Assembly: GCA_023248855.1 (NCBI GenBank)
Contig: JAHFDS010000011.1
Span: 1 to 55,091, forward strand
Length of the DNA: 55,091 nucleotides
Reading direction: 5' to 3'
Origin: Myxococcales bacterium
GTDB lineage: Bacteria > Myxococcota_A > Polyangia > JAHFDS01
Shown here: one piece after another, positions 11,670 to 21,693 of the stretch
How positions within the stretch are numbered: the first letter of the stretch is position 1
Layout of the letters: every line of letters begins with the position of its first letter
Made by a program: the position numbers and the translations under genes
Notes under the pieces: model-generated
Seen by the model: the letters and a program-made list of their open reading frames with translations, nothing else
Told to the model about the DNA's origin: nothing
Databases searched by the model: none

Positions 11670-12812
11670 TTGGGCTACGCAGGAGGAGCAGAGCCGCCGC
11701 AGCAGCAGAAGGTGAACCTTCACCAGCTGCTCAAGGCGATGATCGACAAAGGCGCGAGCGATCTCCACATCACGACGGGATCGCCGCCGCAGCTGCGCAT
11801 CGACGGCCTGCTGGTGCCGCTTCGGACGCCGCCATTCACGCCGATCGAGACCAAGCAGCTCTGCTACTCGGTGCTCACCGACGCCCAGAAGCTGCGCTTC
11901 GAGGAGGATCAGGAGCTCGACTTCTCGTTCGGCGTGAAGAACCTCGCGCGATTTCGCGGGAACATCTTCATGCAGCGCGGCGCAGTCGCCGGCGCGTTCC
12001 GGATGATTCCTTTCAAGGTGATGACGTTCCAGGAGCTGGGCCTGCCGCCCGTGGTCGCGGAGCTCGCGAACCGCCCACGCGGGCTCGTGCTGGTGACGGG
12101 ACCGACCGGCTCCGGGAAATCCACGACGCTGGCGTCGATCATCGACAAGATCAACACCGAGCAGCGTCTTCACATCGTCACGATCGAGGATCCGATCGAG
12201 TTCTTGCACCCGCACAAGGGTTGCATCGTCAATCAACGCGAGGTGGGCAGCGACACGCAGAGCTTCAAGCGCGCGCTCAAGTCGATCCTGCGGCAGGACC
12301 CCGATTGCGTCCTCATCGGTGAGCTCCGCGACCTCGAGACGATCGAGGCGGCCCTGTCCGTGGCCGAGACGGGCCACCTCGCCTTCGGCACCCTGCACAC
12401 CAACGGGGCTCTGCAGACGATCAACCGCATCGTGGACGTGTTCCCGCCCTACCAGCAGCCGCAGATCCGCGCGCAGCTGTCGTTCGTGCTCGAGGGCGTG
12501 CTCTCGCAGGCGCTCATTCCGCGCGCGACCGGCGCCGGCCGCGTCATGGCGCTCGAGATCATGGTGCCGAACCCTGCAATTCGGAACCTCGTCCGGGAGG
12601 ACAAGATCCACCAGATCTACTCGCAGATGCAGATCGGTCAGTCCAAGTTCGGAATGCAGACCATGAACCAGGCGCTGATGAACCTCTACCTCAAGCGCCT
12701 CATCACGCTGGAGGAGGCGATCGGCCGCAGCACGGATGTGGACGAGTTGCGCACGATGATCGCCAATGCAGAAAAGGGCGGAGCGGGCGCGCGCCCGCCG
12801 CAAGGACGTTAG
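11670..12812 (+). CDS. pilT: Type IV pilus retraction ATPase PilT
   Basis: 380 residues from a TTG start preceded by AGGAGA at good spacing. It carries Walker A GPTGSGKSTTLAS, Walker B DPDCVLIGELRD, the His box GHLAFGTLHTNGA, and the retraction-ATPase signature AIRNLVREDKIHQIYSQMQ, which distinguishes PilT from PilB. It has no tetracysteine zinc motif, as expected. PilT disassembles pili and drives twitching or S-motility. A Gln-rich N-terminal extension (about 12 residues) precedes the usual start KVNLHQLLKAM. It lies between pilB (22 bp) and pilC (25 bp). Confidence 0.95.
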   Translation: MGYAGGAEPPQQQKVNLHQLLKAMIDKGASDLHITTGSPPQLRIDGLLVPLRTPPFTPIETKQLCYSVLTDAQKLRFEEDQELDFSFGVKNLARFRGNIFMQRGAVAGAFRMIPFKVMTFQELGLPPVVAELANRPRGLVLVTGPTGSGKSTTLASIIDKINTEQRLHIVTIEDPIEFLHPHKGCIVNQREVGSDTQSFKRALKSILRQDPDCVLIGELRDLETIEAALSVAETGHLAFGTLHTNGALQTINRIVDVFPPYQQPQIRAQLSFVLEGVLSQALIPRATGAGRVMALEIMVPNPAIRNLVREDKIHQIYSQMQIGQSKFGMQTMNQALMNLYLKRLITLEEAIGRSTDVDELRTMIANAEKGGAGARPPQGR

Positions 12813-12837
12813 TGCCGCCTTGCTGAAGGAGTAGGTC

Positions 12838-14070
<1,233 letters not shown>

Positions 14071-14117
14071 AGGCGGCGTCGCCAGCGGCGACGCGGACAT
14101 CGGAAAAAAGAGTCAAC

Positions 14118-15776
14118 ATGACCGAGCAGCGTCGCCGCATCTCGCGCCTGATGGCGTTCCGCGTCGCGTGGATCACCGTGGTGCTCGCCGCGGTGGTGGG
14201 CGTCCACGCCATGCGGGCCGAGGCCACGGACTTCGACCAGCCGTTTCTGCGGTTCCTGTTCAGCGTGGTTCTCGGCACCTATGCGCTGTCGATTGCCTAC
14301 GCCATCTGGTTGCCGGTCGCGAAGAGCCTGACGCGCTTCGCCAACGTGCAGATGCTGGTGGATCTCGTCACCGCGTCGGCGCTCCTGCACGTCACCGGTG
14401 GCGCGGGAAGTGGCTTTGCCATCGTCTACCTCCTCACCATCGTGGGCTCGGCGATGATCTGCCAGCGGGTGGGCGAGGTGCTGGCCACCGCCATCGCGGG
14501 GGCCGTGCTCTACGTGGGCGTGTCGTATCTGGGACGCTCGGGCGCGTTGCCTGCGGTCGCCGGGGGACCGTCTCCGGTCATGGATTCGGGCGATTTCCTG
14601 CGGGCGCTCGTGATCAACCTGGCCGCGCTCGCGGGCGTGACCATCCTCGCTGCGAACCTGGTCATCACCGCCCGCAGGGTCGGGGAGCGGGTCGCACAGG
14701 CGCGGGCCTACGCGGAGGACACGGAGGCGCTCACGCAGGACATCCTGCGCAGCCTCACCACCGGCCTCATCACCATCGATCGCGAGCAGCGCGTCCTGGC
14801 CTTCAACGGTGGCGCGGGCCGGCTATTCGGCGTGTCCACCGACAGTGCGATCGGCAGGCCCATCGAGGGCGTGGCGCCGGAGCTCGCGTCCGCGCTGCGT
14901 GCGTCGGAGGATCAGGGGGGACAGTTCCAGGGCGAGCTCGGCGTCCTGCGGAGCGACGGCCAGCAGCTCGCGATCGCCGTCGTCGTCGCGCCGCTCTATG
15001 ACGGCAAGGGCGCCCAGCGCGGGAGCATCCTGCACCTCGAGGACAAGACCGCGCTGCGCCGCATCGAGGCGGAGGTGAGCAAGAACCAGGAGCTCGCCAC
15101 CCTCGGTCGCTTCGCGGCCGGCGTTGCCCACGAGTTTCGGAATCCGCTCGCTGCGGTGTCGGGCAGCATCGAGCTCCTGCGGGAGAGCACGGCGGCCACG
15201 GAGGAGGACAAGCGGCTGATGGACATCGTGGTCCGCGAGGTCGATCGGCTCGATCGGCTGGTCGCGACCTTGCTCGACTACACGCGCCCGCGCGAGGCCG
15301 GCACGATGGCCGTCGATCTACCCGCCCTGGTGTCGGAAGTGGCGCAGATGCTGGACGGCGAGCTGCGGGCGAGCGGGCGGGGTGCCGTGCACATCGCGCT
15401 CGCGATCGAGCCCTGTGCGGTCAAGGGGGACCCGGATCAGCTGCGACAGGTGCTGTGGAACCTCCTGCGCAACGCCGCCGAGGCGGTGGCGGACGACGGC
15501 CATGTCCAAGTGTCGGTGGCTCCGGCGGGCAAGGAGGTCCACCTCGATGTGGTCGACGATGGTCCCGGCATCGCGCCCGCGAGCGCTTCGCGTATCTTCG
15601 AGCCGTTCTACTCGACCAAGCCGCGCGGTACGGGGCTCGGGCTCGCCACGGTCGAGCAGGTGGTTCGTGCGCATGGCGGAACCATCGAGCTCGTCTCGGG
15701 AGCACGGGGCGCCCATTTTCGGGTGACCCTGTCGCGATCGGAGCGCGGCTCGCGCTATCCGGTCGCGCCCTCCTAG
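14118..15776 (+). CDS. pilS: PilS-type membrane sensor histidine kinase
   Basis: 552 residues from ATG 14118; the open frame extends far upstream inside pilC in another frame and is not used. About six hydrophobic segments occupy residues 15-195, matching PilS, whose membrane domain senses pilin. A PAS-like domain (about 215-320, TGLITIDREQRVLAFNGGA) precedes HisKA with the phosphorylated His in AAGVAHEFRNPLAAV. The HATPase shows the N box LLRNAAEAV, G1 VDDGPGIAP and G2 GTGLGLATV. In Myxococcus and Pseudomonas pilS is followed by pilR; here no regulator follows, and a convergent gene lies beyond a long inverted repeat. The symbol rests on cluster position plus domain order. Confidence 0.85.
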   Translation: MTEQRRRISRLMAFRVAWITVVLAAVVGVHAMRAEATDFDQPFLRFLFSVVLGTYALSIAYAIWLPVAKSLTRFANVQMLVDLVTASALLHVTGGAGSGFAIVYLLTIVGSAMICQRVGEVLATAIAGAVLYVGVSYLGRSGALPAVAGGPSPVMDSGDFLRALVINLAALAGVTILAANLVITARRVGERVAQARAYAEDTEALTQDILRSLTTGLITIDREQRVLAFNGGAGRLFGVSTDSAIGRPIEGVAPELASALRASEDQGGQFQGELGVLRSDGQQLAIAVVVAPLYDGKGAQRGSILHLEDKTALRRIEAEVSKNQELATLGRFAAGVAHEFRNPLAAVSGSIELLRESTAATEEDKRLMDIVVREVDRLDRLVATLLDYTRPREAGTMAVDLPALVSEVAQMLDGELRASGRGAVHIALAIEPCAVKGDPDQLRQVLWNLLRNAAEAVADDGHVQVSVAPAGKEVHLDVVDDGPGIAPASASRIFEPFYSTKPRGTGLGLATVEQVVRAHGGTIELVSGARGAHFRVTLSRSERGSRYPVAPS

Positions 15777-15810
15777 ACAGAACGCGTAGACCCCGCGCCA
15801 GCGCTCTGGG

Positions 15811-15932
15811 TCCGTCCCGGTCCCGGTCCCCTTCCCGGTCCCGAGCTTCCGGCTCCTCGACCGCAGCGGCTGAGCCAGCTCGAATACCGGACTCGGATCG
15901 GGACCGGGAGCGGGACCGGGACCGGGACCGGA
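15811..15932. repeat. Long imperfect inverted repeat built from GGTCCC/GGGACC units
   Basis: The left arm 15811-15844 consists of CCGGTC-type hexamers (GTCCCGGTCCCGGTCCCC, then TTCCCGGTCCCGA). The right arm 15893-15932 is its reverse complement with one single-base gap and a two-base mismatch. The loop is about 48 bases. The pair would make a stem of over 30 bp, in the gap between convergent pilS and a membrane-protein gene. It could serve as a terminator or be a palindromic repeat element. Confidence 0.75.
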
Positions 15933-15964
15933 TGGCGCAGGATCAATGCGACTCTGTTTGGATC

Positions 15965-16534
15965 TCAGAGGAAAAAGAACGCGACGACGCTGCCGAAGCT
16001 CCCGAAAAATGCCAGATCGCACAGTGCGAGCGCGATTCGCGTGACGACGGACGACGACCAGAGCTTCGGGAAGTCGGCGCGGAACGCCACTCGCGGTCGG
16101 ATCCAGACGTGGAACACGAGGATCCAGCCGACGAGCAGCGCGAACGGGCCCCAGATACGCTGGCCGCCCGAGCGCTCCGGGGGCATCCCATTGGCATCCG
16201 CCGGCGCGACTCCCCGGCGTCGCGGAGCGTCCTCCTCGGGCTGCAGCCAGCCGTCCCACCAGCGCCCCAGCGCCGCGCCCAGACGCCCCACTTCACGCAG
16301 GAGCTCGACGGCGGGATGGTCGGCGCTGTCCTGCCGGAGCTGGGCGGCAAGGGCAGGGTCGAAGGCGCAGGCCGTCGCACGGGACAGCCCCGCGTGGTCG
16401 GCCACGATGCCGCACAGGATGCCGAGGAGCGAGAACACCACCGACAGCATCCGGAGCCGCGGCTCGCGGTCGAGGCTGGGATCGAACGGCCGCCCGTCCG
16501 CGGTGTGGCTCGGCAAGGGTTGACCCGCGGACAT
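15965..16534 (-). CDS. Membrane protein of unknown function (189 aa)
   Basis: 189 residues with three hydrophobic segments: about 29-46 (MLSVVFSLLGILCGIVAD), about 130-150 (WGPFALLVGWILVFHVWI), and the extreme C-terminus (ALCDLAFFGSFGSVVAFFFL). Between the first two is a soluble stretch with WWDGWLQPEEDAPRR and a Pro/Arg-rich segment. No motif or family is recognised. It converges on pilS across the long inverted repeat and diverges from the ABC ATPase gene (83 bp apart). Alternative starts downstream are possible. Confidence 0.6.
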   Translation of the reverse strand: MSAGQPLPSHTADGRPFDPSLDREPRLRMLSVVFSLLGILCGIVADHAGLSRATACAFDPALAAQLRQDSADHPAVELLREVGRLGAALGRWWDGWLQPEEDAPRRRGVAPADANGMPPERSGGQRIWGPFALLVGWILVFHVWIRPRVAFRADFPKLWSSSVVTRIALALCDLAFFGSFGSVVAFFFL

Positions 16535-16617
16535 GCGTCGATCATAGCGCCTCGGGTGCGGTGCCGCCTGTTTGTGGTGGCGGGACGTGGGCGCATCGGG
16601 GATCGTGTGGGACTCGG

Positions 16618-17382
16618 ATGATCGTCGTCGCCGACCTGCGCAAGCGATTCGAGGGCCACGACGCCGTGGCGGGCGTGTCCTTTCGCGTCGACCCCGGTGA
16701 GATCTACGGCCTCATCGGGCCAAACGGCGCCGGCAAGACCACCACCATGCGGATGCTGGTCGGGCTCATGGCGCCGACGGGCGGCCGCGCCACCATCGGC
16801 GGCGTGGATCTCACGACCGAACCCGCGCGCGCCAAGGGCCGGCTCGGGTTCGTCACGGGCACGGCGGGGCTCTATGGACGGCTCACCGCGCGCGAGCTCC
16901 TGGCCTTCTACGGCGAGCTGCACGGCCTGCCGCGCGCGCGCATCGGCACCCGAACGGCCGAGCTCGCCGAGCTGCTCGGCATGCAAGCCTGGCTCGATCG
17001 CCGGTGCGAGAAGCTATCGACCGGGGAGCGCCAGCGCACCTCGATCGCACGCGCGATGCTGCATGATCCGCCGGTCCTCGTGCTCGACGAGCCGACGACC
17101 GGGCTCGACGTCCTGGCGAGCCGCTTCCTGCGCGATGCCATCGTGGCAGAGCGCGGCCGCGGCAAGGCCATCCTGTACACGACGCATTACCTCGCCGAGG
17201 CCGAGCTGCTGTGCGATCGCGTGGGTCTTCTGCACCGCGGTCGGCTGCTCGCCGAGGACACCCCCGCTCTGCTGCGAGCGCGTACCAATGCGCGCAGCCT
17301 CGAGGACGCGTTTCTGCGGCTGGTCGGCGAAGAGGAGGCCCGCGCGACCGCCGGCTCGATGCCCGCGGAGGCGAGCGCATGA
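16618..17382 (+). CDS. natA: ABC transporter ATP-binding protein, NatA-like
   Basis: 254 residues from ATG 16618. Motifs: Walker A GPNGAGKTTTMR, Q-loop region FVTGTAGLYGRLTARELLAFY, signature LSTGERQR, Walker B VLVLDEPTTGLD and H-loop LYTTHYLAEAE. The sequence is of the NatA/CcmA-like exporter subfamily, whose founder couples to NatB for Na+ efflux; the actual substrate here is not shown by sequence. It overlaps the fused permease gene by 4 bp (ATGA), a sign of translational coupling. The gene name is by resemblance only. Confidence 0.85.
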   Translation: MIVVADLRKRFEGHDAVAGVSFRVDPGEIYGLIGPNGAGKTTTMRMLVGLMAPTGGRATIGGVDLTTEPARAKGRLGFVTGTAGLYGRLTARELLAFYGELHGLPRARIGTRTAELAELLGMQAWLDRRCEKLSTGERQRTSIARAMLHDPPVLVLDEPTTGLDVLASRFLRDAIVAERGRGKAILYTTHYLAEAELLCDRVGLLHRGRLLAEDTPALLRARTNARSLEDAFLRLVGEEEARATAGSMPAEASA

Positions 17383-19334
17383 TCTCGAGAAACACGCTCA
17401 CGCTCTACAAGAAGGAGCTCCGCGAGACGCTGCGCGATCGCAAGACGCTCATCGTCATGATCCTCCTGCCGCTCGCGCTCTATCCCGTGCTGTCGGTGGG
17501 CGGAGCGGCCCTGGCGACCAAGATCGAGGCCGAGCGAGCGGCGCGGGTGTCGAAGGTCGGCCTGGTCGGACGGGCGCCGGGCCTCGAGAAGCTGTTCTCC
17601 GATCCCGACGACAAGATCCGGCTGGTCTTCGACGATCCGAGGCCGCGCGAGTCGCTCGACAAGGGCAAGCTCCACGCCGTCATCGAGATCCCGGCAGCGT
17701 TCGACCAGGCCGTGGCGGCGGGTCGCCGCCCCGAGCTCAAGATCCTCTTCGACGCGTCCGAGGACGAGTCCCGCCAAGCCAGGGACCGCATCCGCGACGC
17801 CACCGAGTCGCTCGCCACGGTGAGCGTGGAGAGCGAGAACGTCGCCTCCGAGGAACGCCTCGGCGCCTTCCTCCTGTCGCAGGTGCTGCCGTTCGCGGTC
17901 GTGTTCATGGTCGTCTTGGGCGCGTTCTACCCGTCGATCGACGTCACCGCCGGCGAGCGCGAGCGATCCACGCTGGAGACGCTGCTGTCGTCGCCAGTCG
18001 ATCGCATCGACGTCGTCACCGGCAAGTTCCTGGCGGTGACGACCATCGCGATCGCGACGGGCCTGCTCAACCTGGGCTCGATCGCGATCACGTTCGGGTA
18101 CCTCATGAGCTTCGCCGACGGCAAGCTCGCGATCGACATCCCCTGGCTCCACGCCGCCGAGACCGCGCTCGCGATCGTCCCGGCCGCCTGCTTCTTCGCG
18201 GCGCTGTTCCTCACCGTGGCGAGCCTCGCGCGCAGCTACAAGGAGGCGCAGACGTTGCTCACGCCGGTCTACCTCGTCGCCACGATGCCGGCGATGGTCG
18301 CGGCGCTTCCAGGCTCGAAGCTCACGTGGGCGCTCGCGCTCGCGCCGGGCGCCAACCTCGCGCTTCTGGCCAAGGACGTGGTGCAGGGGCGGGCGGAGCT
18401 CGGCCCGACCCTCCTGGCGCTCACCGCGACGTTCGTCTACGCCGCGGGGCTGCTCGCGCTGGCGGCGCGCCTGTACGCCTCCGAGCGGGTCCTGTTCGCG
18501 GGCGCCGACCGGGAGCTGTCCCTCGGCGAGCGCCTGCGGCTCCTGTTCGGGCTCTCGCGCGCCACCCAGCGCGTGGAAGCGCGCGACGCGCCATCGGCGG
18601 CCGAGGCGATGACGCTGCTCGGCGTCAACGTCATCCTCCAGCTCTTCGTGGCCCTGCCGCTGCAGCAGAGGTCGATCGCTCGCGGGCTCCTGCTCTCGCA
18701 GTGGGGCCTGTTCCTCGGCTCGACCGTGCTGCTCTTGCGCGCCTCGCGCGTGGACCTCCGCAAGGCGCTCCTTCTGCGCTTGCCCTCCGCGCGCGACCTC
18801 GGCCTCGGCCTCGGGGTGGGCATCGCCGCGAGCCTGTTCGTGCAGGCCACCTTCCACGTCGCGATGCAGCTCTGGCCCGGGCTCGCGCAGCAGAACGCGG
18901 CGCTCGAGAAGCAGCTGCTCGGGCTCGGCAGCTTGCCCCTCGAGCTCGTGATCTTCGCCGCCACGCCGGCGATCTGCGAGGAGGCCCTGTTTCGTGGGGC
19001 GCTGCTGTCGGGCCTTCGGCGTGCGCTCCCGGTGCCCACGGCGATCGTCGTGCAGGCGATCGCGTTCGGCCTGTTCCACCTCGACCCGGCGCGGCTCGTC
19101 CCCACCACGCTGCTCGGCCTCTTGCTCGGCCTGCTCGCGACGCGCACGCGCTCCCTCTTGCCGGGGGTGCTCATGCACTTCGCGAACAACGCGCTCGTGC
19201 TCTCGGCCTCCCACCTGGGCGCGCACGCGACGCTGCCGTTCTCCGGCGGAGCCCTCTACGTGACGCTGGCCCTGGCCACCGCCGCGCTGGGCCTGCTGGT
19301 CCAGGCGCTGCGAACGCCACGTCCCAGTTTGTGA
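17379..19334 (+). CDS. ABC-2 permease fused to a CPBP intramembrane metalloprotease (NatB-CPBP)
   Basis: 651 residues. The N-terminal about 400 residues form an ABC-2/NatB permease: a cytoplasmic start LYKKELRETLRDRKTL, a large extracytoplasmic loop (about 45-170), then at least five membrane helices with the ABC-2 signature GERERSTLETLLSSPV. The C-terminal about 200 residues are a CPBP (Abi/CAAX-like) protease with all motifs present: EEALFRG, FGLFHLDP and HFANN supply the Glu/Glu, His and His/Asn zinc set. Such NatB-CPBP fusions have been described in other bacteria; the protease may process a peptide exported with NatA, but no precursor gene is adjacent. The frame upstream of ATG 17379 lies inside natA and is ignored. 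Confidence 0.85.
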   Translation: MISRNTLTLYKKELRETLRDRKTLIVMILLPLALYPVLSVGGAALATKIEAERAARVSKVGLVGRAPGLEKLFSDPDDKIRLVFDDPRPRESLDKGKLHAVIEIPAAFDQAVAAGRRPELKILFDASEDESRQARDRIRDATESLATVSVESENVASEERLGAFLLSQVLPFAVVFMVVLGAFYPSIDVTAGERERSTLETLLSSPVDRIDVVTGKFLAVTTIAIATGLLNLGSIAITFGYLMSFADGKLAIDIPWLHAAETALAIVPAACFFAALFLTVASLARSYKEAQTLLTPVYLVATMPAMVAALPGSKLTWALALAPGANLALLAKDVVQGRAELGPTLLALTATFVYAAGLLALAARLYASERVLFAGADRELSLGERLRLLFGLSRATQRVEARDAPSAAEAMTLLGVNVILQLFVALPLQQRSIARGLLLSQWGLFLGSTVLLLRASRVDLRKALLLRLPSARDLGLGLGVGIAASLFVQATFHVAMQLWPGLAQQNAALEKQLLGLGSLPLELVIFAATPAICEEALFRGALLSGLRRALPVPTAIVVQAIAFGLFHLDPARLVPTTLLGLLLGLLATRTRSLLPGVLMHFANNALVLSASHLGAHATLPFSGGALYVTLALATAALGLLVQALRTPRPSL

Positions 19335-19440
19335 GCAATCGTACCAAGAAACGGCCATCCGTAAGAAGGCTCACGAGTCTCTTGCGCAGCGGAGGCCGAT
19401 TTGTTAGGCTGCTGACATATTCGCTTTCCAGGATGGAATC

Positions 19441-20130
19441 GTGGCGGACGACAAGCGAGCCGGCTGGTACTTGAAGAAGATCCCCCTCCTCGCGGACCTG
19501 CCCGCGGACACCATGGCCCGGCTGGCCGGCGTGGTCGAGATGCGACCCGTGCGACGGCGCGAGGTGCTCTACCTGCCCGGCGATCCGGGCCAGACCGTGT
19601 TCTTCGTCAACGGCGGCCGGGTCAAGGTCTCCAAGGTCACGCGCGACGGCAAGGAGCTCACGCTCGCCTACCGCGCGCCGGGCGACATCTTCGGCGAGGC
19701 CTGCCTCATCGACGCCGCTCCGCGCGAGGAGATGGTGGAAGCGATGGAGAACTCGCAGGTCACCGAGCTGCGCCGCGAGGAGATCGAGAAGATCGCGGAG
19801 CAGCACCCGCGCATCGGCTACCGGCTGGCGAAGATCGTGATGCAGCGCCGCCGCGACGTGGAGAACAAGATCGAGCAGCTGCTGTTCAAGGACGTCAACG
19901 CCAAGCTGGCGGAGCTGCTCCTGCGCCTGTCGGTCGAGTTCGGCGTGGACGACGAGCGCGGCACCTTGGTCGGCATCAAGATCACGCACCAGGAGATGGC
20001 GAACCTCATCGGCTCGACCCGCGAGACGGTGAGCCTCACGCTGTCCACGTTCAAGCGCAAGGGCCTCATCGACACCGATGGTCGCAAGGTCATCGTGTGC
20101 GACCAGCAGGGCCTGAAGGCCCTCGCGTAG
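19441..20130 (+). CDS. Crp/Fnr-family transcriptional regulator
   Basis: 229 residues from a GTG at 19441 with AGGA at good spacing; the ATG seven bases earlier is out of frame. Residues about 15-135 form a cyclic-nucleotide-binding beta-barrel (PGDPGQTVFFVNGGRVKVSK, GDIFGEACLID), then a dimerisation helix and a Crp-type winged helix (ITHQEMANLIGSTRETVSLT). The N-terminal Cys cluster of FNR oxygen sensors is absent, so it is Crp-like rather than Fnr-like. Ligand and targets are unknown. It stands between the ABC-CPBP gene (106 bp) and the HAD nucleotidase (2 bp), with which it may be co-transcribed. Confidence 0.88.
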   Translation: MADDKRAGWYLKKIPLLADLPADTMARLAGVVEMRPVRRREVLYLPGDPGQTVFFVNGGRVKVSKVTRDGKELTLAYRAPGDIFGEACLIDAAPREEMVEAMENSQVTELRREEIEKIAEQHPRIGYRLAKIVMQRRRDVENKIEQLLFKDVNAKLAELLLRLSVEFGVDDERGTLVGIKITHQEMANLIGSTRETVSLTLSTFKRKGLIDTDGRKVIVCDQQGLKALA

Positions 20131-20132
20131 CG

Positions 20133-21683
20133 ATGGCGGACTCGCGCGTCAACGAGCCCGCGACGGGTGTGCGGCTCCCTGCGCCCGAGCTGCGCGAGCT
20201 GCTCGAGCAGACGGGGCTGCCCGACGCGGCGGCGATGGCGAGCGTGCTCGGCGCGCCGAGCCCGGAGCGCCGGATCTTCGTCAACCGCAACCTGCGCATG
20301 GATCACGTGCAGGTGGTCGGCTTCGACATGGACTACACGCTGGCGATTTACGACCAGCCGGAGCTCGAGCGGCTGTCGATCGAGCTCACGGTGGAGAAGC
20401 TGGTCGAAAAGCGTGGCTACCCGGACGAGATCCGCGCGCTGCCCTACGACCGGCGCTACGCCCTGCGCGGGCTGGTGGTCGATCGGAAGCTCGGCAACCT
20501 GCTCAAGGTGGATCGCTACGGCCACGTCGGACGCGCCTACCACGGCACGAAGAAGATCGAGAAGGACGAGCGCTACGACCTCTACCGGATGGCGACCAAG
20601 ACGCGGCTTCGGCCACCGCGCTTCGCGTGGATCGACACGCTGTTCGCCCTGCCCGAGGCGGCGATGTACGTCTCTCTGATCGACTTCCTCGAGGCGCGCG
20701 GCCAGGAGCTCGACTACGACGCGCTGTGGCAGGACGTGCGCGACTGCATCGACGAGGCGCACCGCGACGACACGCTCAAGACCATCATCAAGGCGGATAT
20801 GGCGCGCTTCATCGGGGAGGACCCGGAGCTCGCGGCCACGCTGCACAAGCTGCGGTCCTCCGGCAAGCGGCTGTTCCTGGCGACGAACAGCCTCTACGAC
20901 TACACCGACGCCGTCATGAAGTTCCTGCTCGACGGCAAGCTCCCCGCGTACCCGTCGTGGCGGAACTACTTCGACTACCTCCTCGTGGGCGCCGCGAAGC
21001 CGGCCTTCTTCACCGAGGCACGGCCGTTCCAGGAGCTCGACGCGGCCGGCCAGGTGGTCGGCGAGGCGACGCACCTGCATCGCGGGCGCATCTACCAGGG
21101 CGGCAACCTCACGATGCTGCAGGCCACGTTCGGCGATGTGCCCGCCGACCAGGTGCTGTACGTGGGCGACCACATCTATGGCGACATGGTGCGCTCGAAG
21201 AAGTCGTCGAACTGGCGCACCGTGATGATCGTGCAGGAGCTCGAGGAGGAGATCTCGATCCGCCAGCGGCAGGTCGAGCGCATCGCGGAGCTGGAGGGCG
21301 TGACGCGGCGCCTCGGGGAGCTCGACGCCGACATCCACTTCGCGCAGACCGTGCAGAAGACGCTCGAGCGCCTGCGCGACCACGGGCTGGCCGATCGTGA
21401 GCGCGTGGACCTGGCGCGGAAGGCCGCGCGAGCCGACCTCGAGCGCCTGCGCGAGCAGCTCAAGGACGCGCTCGCGCAGCACCAGAGGCTGCGCCGCGAG
21501 ATCGACAGCACCTTCCACCCCTACTGGGGACAGCTATTTCGTGAGGGCAACGAGAACAGCCGCTTCGGCGAGCAGGTCGAGGACTACGCCGACATGTACA
21601 CGTCACGCGTGTCGAACCTCTTGCGCTACTCGCCCCTGCAGTACTTCCGCGCGCCCCGCGACTACATGCCCCACGAGCTGTGA
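20133..21683 (+). CDS. HAD-IG family 5'-nucleotidase
   Basis: 516 residues of the HAD superfamily, subfamily IG, which includes the eukaryotic cytosolic purine 5'-nucleotidase. HAD motif I is visible as VVGFDMDYTLAIY (DxDxT), motif II Ser/Thr lies near LFLATNSLYDYTD, and motif IV is VLYVGDHIYGD with the Mg-binding Asp. The family block VVDRKLGNLLKVDRYGHVGR is clear. The substrate is expected to be a nucleoside monophosphate. It starts 2 bp after the Crp/Fnr stop, so the two share an mRNA. A C-terminal coiled-coil stretch (about 385-465) is charged and may add an oligomerisation element. Confidence 0.85.
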   Translation: MADSRVNEPATGVRLPAPELRELLEQTGLPDAAAMASVLGAPSPERRIFVNRNLRMDHVQVVGFDMDYTLAIYDQPELERLSIELTVEKLVEKRGYPDEIRALPYDRRYALRGLVVDRKLGNLLKVDRYGHVGRAYHGTKKIEKDERYDLYRMATKTRLRPPRFAWIDTLFALPEAAMYVSLIDFLEARGQELDYDALWQDVRDCIDEAHRDDTLKTIIKADMARFIGEDPELAATLHKLRSSGKRLFLATNSLYDYTDAVMKFLLDGKLPAYPSWRNYFDYLLVGAAKPAFFTEARPFQELDAAGQVVGEATHLHRGRIYQGGNLTMLQATFGDVPADQVLYVGDHIYGDMVRSKKSSNWRTVMIVQELEEEISIRQRQVERIAELEGVTRRLGELDADIHFAQTVQKTLERLRDHGLADRERVDLARKAARADLERLREQLKDALAQHQRLRREIDSTFHPYWGQLFREGNENSRFGEQVEDYADMYTSRVSNLLRYSPLQYFRAPRDYMPHEL

Positions 21684-21693
21684 TTCGACCGGA

